64,000 nucleotides of DNA from Eucalyptus grandis. Taxonomy: Eukaryota; Streptophyta; Magnoliopsida; Myrtales; Myrtaceae. Below are positions 58,568 to 64,000 of this stretch, piece after piece. The translations under genes and the position numbers were made by a program. The stretch lies in contig NC_052622.1 of NCBI RefSeq assembly GCF_016545825.1, positions 43,237,263 through 43,301,262 on the forward strand, in the 5' to 3' direction. Every line of letters starts with the position of its first letter. Position 1 is the stretch's first letter. Under the pieces are notes generated by a model that made no database searches, was not told where the DNA came from, and saw only the letters and a program-made list of their open reading frames with translations.

Positions 58568-58960
58568 GCCCCCCCTCCTGGCTGTGTGGTCCGCTGTTCT
58601 GGCATAGCAGAGAGACAGCTTGGCTATAGTGTGCGTCTTGAGGTGTTTGGCTGGTGTGTATGGGTTCTGCAAGATTGGTTTAGTTCAAGAGGACAAGAAC
58701 ATAGGGGCATATATAGTTTGCTGATACGTTCTTGCTTCCCTCTGCATGTTGCGTTAGGTCTTGTCAATTCTTCTGATTTTTGTGCCTTTTCAGTGTTTGA
58801 GAAGGGCTGGTGTTTGCGAAGCACCATTTGCTTCTTCTTGCTTTCCTTTGCTTTGGTGAGGAATCTCCTCTTATATTGTTTTGGAGGTTTCTTGTCCTTT
58901 TTCCTCTCTGCCCAAGAATTTTGGACTTGCTTGTAGAGGTTGTCATTAAGGTTTACAGCC

Positions 58961-58981
58961 TCTCTCTCTCTCTCTCTCTCT
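58961..58981. repeat. (CT)n microsatellite in the presumed 5' leader
   Basis: About ten TC units, 380 bp upstream of the ATG at 59361. CT runs of this kind are common in plant 5' UTRs and core promoters. Confidence 0.85.
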
Positions 58982-59360
58982 GTGAATTGGCTGGGAAATG
59001 TCTGTTTCATCAATTAAAGACGGTCCGTCTGTGTTTGGCGTCTCAGGAATTCTCTGTTGTCTTTCTACCGGGTTTGGTAAGTCAGCCTGTAATTTTTGGA
59101 GTCGATAAATTTCCCGGGGAAAATGGCGGTTTTTAAAGCTGTTTCAGGGCATTTCTTTTTCTCGTTGCTAAAACCAGACGGTGGTGGCGAGCAGATTTCC
59201 GATTGCTCGTTCATCAGAATCTCTTGAATCTCCCTCCTTTGTCATCTTACATCAAGAATCTCCAAGATTCCCATTTCCCTTTTCTCACTTTGGTTTTGAA
59301 TTTTTCGAAAAACCACTGTTTCAATAGCATCCAGATTTATCGTTATTAGGACTAAGAAGA

Positions 59361-60356
59361 ATGGACGATCCACACAGAAAAAGGTCGCAGAAAAAGGCTT
59401 CAAATTTTGAGACCACAATCTGGGCTATCAAGATAGCACTAATCTGTGTAGGAATTGGGTCCTGCCTAGTTCTGTTCAAGATTGCAGTCATCCCATACAC
59501 ATCAACCTTCCTCATCTCCACTATCCCCTGCGTCTGGAGCTACATCAAGGCCTTTCTCTCCCCACCTTACATTTATATCCTCGTCAACTTCATTATCTTG
59601 GCCATTGTTGCTTCATCCACCTTCCACCACCAGAGCCAGATCATGAAACCTGTGAGAAAGGCTCTCCTCCACACAGAAAGGAGCCTGAATCTGAACTTTG
59701 GATTCGGATTCAAAGGTGACGAAGATGAAGCAGCAGTCTTTGAGGTCGCCGCTTCGCAAGAAGCCACCAAAGAGTCCCATCGTCAAGATCAAGAATGGAA
59801 AAATATCGTCTTTACTCAAAATCAAGAACAAGAAGAAGAAGTGATCAAGCCCATGGCGGCGGCGGCTTCTGTCGACGAGAACGTGGACCCATCTGCAGGT
59901 ACTTCCGACGACGAGGCTCTCTCGGGAAAATCCGGCGAGACTACCGGGGAAACCGCCGGGGAAGAGAAAGTGGGGTCGCCGAAACCCGAAGAGCCAGATG
60001 ACTCGCTGGACTCTGTCTGGAAGGCAATCATGGAGAGCCAGGGGAAGCCCGCGACGTGGCTGCTGAAGAAGAGCGACACGTGGGATTCACCGCCGAGGGT
60101 TGCGGCGGCGGCGGCGGCGGCTCGGGCAGAGGCCTTGCCGCCGGCGCCGGTAGCAGGTTCGTGTCGGCACGAGCTGCGGAAGTCGGACACGTTCAGGGAG
60201 AGGGTGCCGTCTGCAAGGGAGAAGCGGACGACGAACCGCGACGAGTTGCAGAAGCGATCAGACGAGTTCATAAAGAAGATCAACAACGACCTGAAATTGC
60301 AGAGAGAAGAATCGAATCAGCGTTACATCGAGAGGGTGAATCGCGGAGTATATTGA
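59361..60356 (+). CDS. DUF4408/DUF761 membrane-anchored protein, 331 residues
   Basis: A single-exon plant-specific protein of undefined biochemical role. The N-terminal third has two or three hydrophobic segments (residues about 19-45, 48-60 and 70-90), the last within SPPYIYILVNFIILAIVASS, a DUF4408 signature. A long acidic Glu/Ser/Thr-rich and Ala-rich linker follows (about 115-270). The C-terminus RDELQKRSDEFIKKINNDLK followed by LQREESNQRYIERVNRG is a clear DUF761 motif. The architecture (membrane anchor plus DUF761 tail) is common in angiosperms and its members are often stress-responsive, but I assign no function. The first ATG of the frame is at 59361 with MDDPHRKRSQKKAS. GC content rises through the linker because of an Ala/Gly codon run (GCG)n near 60100. 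No lesions seen. Confidence 0.88.
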   Translation: MDDPHRKRSQKKASNFETTIWAIKIALICVGIGSCLVLFKIAVIPYTSTFLISTIPCVWSYIKAFLSPPYIYILVNFIILAIVASSTFHHQSQIMKPVRKALLHTERSLNLNFGFGFKGDEDEAAVFEVAASQEATKESHRQDQEWKNIVFTQNQEQEEEVIKPMAAAASVDENVDPSAGTSDDEALSGKSGETTGETAGEEKVGSPKPEEPDDSLDSVWKAIMESQGKPATWLLKKSDTWDSPPRVAAAAAAARAEALPPAPVAGSCRHELRKSDTFRERVPSAREKRTTNRDELQKRSDEFIKKINNDLKLQREESNQRYIERVNRGVY

Positions 60357-60489
60357 CCGAAAGAGTTCTTGTGGGTGAGTCTAATCAGAGTTTCGGGAGG
60401 TACATTACGAGTTTTTGAGTCTTATCGTCATCAAGAACTCAAAGACTTTGTGATGTTCATGTTGATATTTTCTGTTTCTTCTGTTACCT

Positions 60490-60493
<4 letters not shown>

Positions 60494-60525
<32 letters not shown>
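60494..60525. repeat. (CT)n microsatellite in the 3' region
   Basis: About 16 TC units followed by a C run, 138 bp past the stop codon at 60356, so probably in the 3' UTR. Confidence 0.85.
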
Positions 60526-60527
<2 letters not shown>

Positions 60528-61218
60528 CCCCTTTTCTTCTGGGTTTCCTAGATAGCGCTAGTAATGTACTCAGCTGCAGCTTGTAAAATGAAGTCTCTCT
60601 TTTGTTATCTGTTCTGTACTGTCCTGTCTGGAAACGATGAATAGTTCTTCGTATTTTCTTGGTTATTCTTACACCAAGAAAAGAGTTCAGAGAGAGAGAG
60701 ACAGAGAGAGCGCAGTTCGCTTTTAGTTTCCATGGTGCATCTGGTCTTGTCTGCTGTCACCTCCTTGGACTCGATTGGATCCGAAGAATCGTTCGGCTTT
60801 TTCCTCCTCTGTGTTTGCCAGTTGCATCCAATCAAAGCTCAAAATGGATCGCTCATGCTCGCTGCAACTCCAACATGATGAAGACAGGTTGAAATGAAAC
60901 TCGATCTTTTGAATTATGCTGTGGTGGGATGATGCATTTTTTTTTTCTCGTGTTTGATCGTTATCATTGCAGGACAGTTGTGCGAATTTCATTAGTCTTG
61001 TTTCATTTCTTTTTTTTTGTGGGGGGGGCTTGGGACTTGGGACTATATGGAATTAAACAGAGCGGTCTGTGAAACTAAACTCAACCAATTTCATTACTAT
61101 CTTAGCGATGAACGTGATTGCCCGATGATAAAAGTACAGTGTTATTTATCATTAGACTACGGTTTAGGATGACGTGAACAAAAACCTCCACTTAGCCTTT
61201 ACTAGTGAGGCTACGGTG

Positions 61219-61292
61219 CCGAGATAGCTCAATAGGCAATCAATTCTTCGTCAGCACCAGCGGGTGGGTTGGGTCTAAACCCTTTTTTTTTT
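61219..61292 (+). repeat. tRNA-derived SINE-like sequence
   Basis: A perfect box A (TAGCTCAATAGG, 61225-61236) and a box-B-like GGTCTAAACCC (61272-61282) are followed at once by a T run (61283-61292). The acceptor arms do not pair, so it is not a functional tRNA. The arrangement fits a short SINE or a truncated one; target duplication not identified. Confidence 0.45.
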
Positions 61293-62221
61293 CTTGAGCA
61301 AAAAATTTATGGGACTCCTTTACTTTTGTCTAGCGGCGGGCAATCGATTTTTTGTCAGCACCAATGTTGTTCTTGTGCTAGCAGTGGGAAAGAAACATAG
61401 CGTTGTTTTGTTACTTTCGTCTATTAAATGATTAATCACAGGTGATTAAACAATACCTTTGATCTTCCATAAAATAGTTCTATAATTGACATTTTCCACG
61501 TACACGAGATTAATAGTAGCCATGTAAAATAATCCTTTGGCCTAATAAAATAATCATGAGCAGAAGACTAGATCAAAAGCGAAAAAAGGAAAATAAAAAT
61601 AAAAAAGAATGGCGAATGTTCAAGCCCGAAAGAACATAGTATTGAAACAGGCCTTAGCCGGTTTCTTCGTAATGCTTCTCATTTGCCAAGGCCCACAATC
61701 ATTTGCGAGCCGTAGACTCATCCGCGCTCAACCTTGAGAGTTGAGATTCGTGTTAAAAGACTACGGAAGGAAGCCAGTACGAGTATAATTTGACTTCAAA
61801 CTAGGATAGCAATTCATGTTCATGGGTCGTGTTTGTGCCGTATCGATATAAGGCTATACTACAAAATATGTCAATCCGAATACGCCAAACTTAACATGAA
61901 CACAATCTAAAAATCATTTAACATGATACTGTCCTTGAAATATGATAAAATAATGGGTTGATAAGATAGGACATTTTTTTTTCCTTCTTGATCATATACC
62001 AAATTCCATTATGACCTTAATAATAGATAGAGGTGGCAAAATGGGTTATGGACCCATATTTTATCTCTTATAGTAATTGTTTGAGTAAAATATGGGTTGC
62101 CTAAGATGTGGAATATAGGTAGGAATGGATCTAATAAACCAAAGACCAATTGATGATAGTTCTAGTGGGTTTGGAACAAACCCACTTTCAACCTATTTAA
62201 TAAAAAAGAAATGTGAAGGGC
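61293..62221. other. Intergenic; nothing recognised
   Basis: AT-rich sequence. A phrase near 61330-61360 partly repeats the SINE body ('ggcaatcgattttttgtcag' beside 'ggcaatcaattcttcgtcag' at 61234), so the SINE-like unit may be partly duplicated. Confidence 0.35.
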
Positions 62222-62728
62222 TAGGGGTGAGCATGGTCCAAGTGAGCAGTTCCTATCTTAGAATAGAAAATTGTCCACGAAGGACTTATCCCAAAAAATT
62301 AGAACCAAGAACCGTCCGTTAATTTCATGAATCCCCTTGGAAATAAAACCAGTCTGGAAATGTTCTTGAGCAATTCCAGGTTCTAGTTTCATAAAATCGG
62401 TCTCCAATCCCTACAAAATTAATTTGTCATTTAATATCATGATGAACCTAGTTTCTACATAGAGCACTAAAGCATGGTGAACCTAGGTTCTTGTTCGGCC
62501 TTAAATTTTGGTTGAATTGCGAGCCATTGATTTTGATTAAAGATTGAAAATAATAAGGCGAAATGAATCCACTTCGGATGGGCGGCCCAAAAATCGAACC
62601 AGTACTCATTAGTTTTAGTAAATTGGAGCTGGGAAACGAACTAGTGTCCATAAAAACCAACAATTTTGAGCTGATCAGGCCAAGTTCCAAGCTGTTTGAG
62701 CGATTCCTAATTTCTTTGCACACCCCTA
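62222..62728. mobile_element. hAT-like MITE, 507 bp
   Basis: Begins TAGGGGTGAGCA and ends, on the minus strand, TAGGGGTGTGCA (11 of 12 identical). The flanking 8-mers TGAAGGGC (62214-62221) and CTAAGGGC (62729-62736) match at six of eight positions, as an aged hAT 8-bp target duplication would. The interior is a GGTTCC/AATTGGAGC-type degenerate sequence shared with 1-286 and 36563-37358. No transposase. Confidence 0.65.
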
Positions 62729-62929
62729 CTAAGGGCATCTTGCTTGCATACTATCTAAAACTCCGTTTGGTTCACAGTAAATTTTCTACCAAAAAAATAC
62801 TATCCTCATTTTCTTGTATTTGGATCACTTAAGAAAATGAACCGACAAAAAACCTACACTTATATTTAGGAATATAAATTTTCTTTAAAGAACAAAAAAT
62901 CAATTTTCAAAGTATGACTGGACATTGGC

Positions 62930-63620
62930 TTTTAGGCATAAGAACCTCGATGCCTATGCTCAAGTCCTTAATGGCCTAACCCTAATCCCACAAGTCAGGC
63001 TTGAGACACAAGTGCCCATGATTCTTGGGTCCTCATGGCCATCCTGGGTAATGGGTTCCCCCCCGCCAAGTCACTACCACCCAAACCTTAAATGCTTGAT
63101 CCATCGAGGTGGGGCTTAAGTCCACAAAGGTTGATCTCAAGGATCTCCTAGGTGGTTGTGCCCAAGTCTAGCACCCATGCTTGGATCTTGGTGGCCATGC
63201 CTAAGTAACTAGCTTTTTTGCCCAACTCACCTACGCCAAGCCCAGGTCTCCATCAAGGTCCGGCCTAAGTCCACAAAGATCAAACCAAGACCTCAATGCC
63301 CATGCTTGAGTCCTTAGTAGTTATATACCCAGGTACTCAACTCACACACCAAAGTCATTAGTGCTAAGGCCCAATTCCTTGACAGTTAGGCCCAAGTCCA
63401 CAAAGGCTAGCCCTAAACCCCAGTGCTCATGCTTGGGTCATTAGTAATCATACTCGGGTACCTAGCTTCCGCACCCAAGTCATCAGCCCTTGGGCATGGG
63501 ATCTTGGTGTCCATGTCGAGTACCTGGCGCTCATGCTCAAGTCATCAGAGCTCAAGCTTAGGTCTATCGAGATTAGGCCTAGGTTCTTAGAGGTAGACTA
63601 GAGACCGCATTGGCTATGCC
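62930..63620. repeat. Degenerate minisatellite, unit about 125-150 bp
   Basis: The phrase '(gcc)(c/t)aagtccacaaag' recurs at about 63117, 63265 and 63390, and 'catgct(c/t)(a/g)(a/g)gtc' and 'tcatcagccc'-type words recur throughout. The spacing is variable and the copies are diverged. No coding sense is apparent in any frame. Confidence 0.6.
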
Positions 63621-64000
63621 TCGGTCCTCGGCAATCCCTCGGAAATGAAGTGAGGGCCAAGAAGCTCCATGAAATGAAGTAGGACACCTTAAATTTCAAA
63701 AGTGAAGGGCAAGAATATTTCTTAAACTCTAGCCTCTCCTTCTTCTTCTACTTCAAAGTTCTGAGTCACATTAAAGATTTACGACTCCTTTGTAACTATT
63801 TGGTTTACGTTGAAGTTCCATGAAAATGGCATGAGAGCTAAAACTCCTCCTCCATAGCTCTTAGTTCACATCAAATGTTTACGAAAGCAGCAAGAGAGTC
63901 AAAGTTACTTCTCCCTCTTATCTTTCACAACTCTATAGCTCATGTCAAAACTCCACCAAAAAAGGCAAGAAAGTCGAAACACTATTCTTTTCAAAATTAC
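63621..64000. other. Non-coding; nothing recognised
   Basis: Contains a loose repeat of 'aaagttccatgaaa/aaaactccaccaaaa' phrases but no gene or transposon end. Confidence 0.35.

Noticed and set aside
61219..61292. Possible functional tRNA gene
   Set aside because: Box A is perfect but box B is imperfect and the acceptor stem does not pair, so it is treated as SINE-like.
1..64000. CRISPR arrays, operons, prokaryotic-style systems
   Set aside because: The window is plant nuclear DNA; the repeats found are transposons, microsatellites and a minisatellite.

Overview
This is a plant nuclear window, almost certainly from a woody eudicot. It has intron-split genes with GT-AG (and one GC-AG) splice sites, a nuclear-type tRNA-Phe, AT-rich intergenic DNA and a dense load of non-autonomous transposons. 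The GC-rich CGAGG/CCGGCG cores inside many of the repeats and the NBS-LRR debris remind me of Myrtaceae (Eucalyptus-like), but that is an impression, not a demonstration.

Layout. 0-13 kb: a repeat-rich zone with two leucine-rich-repeat fragments of decayed TIR-NBS-LRR-type genes and their duplicated flanks, five PIF/Harbinger-like elements (7922-8626 abuts 7104-7918; 12127-12939 abuts 10926-12123), one Mutator-like element with long terminal inverted repeats and a perfect 9-bp target duplication (8966-10219), a hAT-like MITE and a tRNA-derived SINE nested in a PIF element. 13.7-29 kb: a tandem pair of six-exon Yellow Stripe-Like metal-nicotianamine transporter genes. Copy 2 (25259-28991) is intact; copy 1 (13709-17939) carries an in-frame TAG and has GTG where copy 2 has its ATG. 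The ~7 kb between them is filled with repeats, including a short duplicated segment and foldback-type elements. 31.3-35.7 kb: an STT3B-type oligosaccharyltransferase catalytic subunit (6 exons). 37.6-39.6 kb: a LysM-domain protein on the minus strand, convergent with STT3B. 42.1-43.9 kb: a single-exon PPR protein (minus). 44.07-44.14 kb: tRNA-Phe(GAA). 44.3-44.6 kb: a BolA-family protein. 45-58.5 kb: a gene-poor stretch with two more PIF-type elements. 59.4-60.4 kb: a DUF4408/DUF761 membrane-anchored protein. 60.4-64 kb: repeats, including a hAT-like MITE and a degenerate minisatellite.

The genes are independent housekeeping or transport functions; nothing suggests a functional cluster beyond the YSL tandem pair. 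Three otherwise normal genes (STT3B, LysM, PPR) each lack exactly one base inside or beside a short homopolymer. That pattern points more to consensus-sequence indel errors than to three separate pseudogenes, and should be settled before any of them is called broken. The most unusual structural theme is a GC-rich module recurring inside transposons with different termini (PIF/Harbinger-like and Mutator-like).
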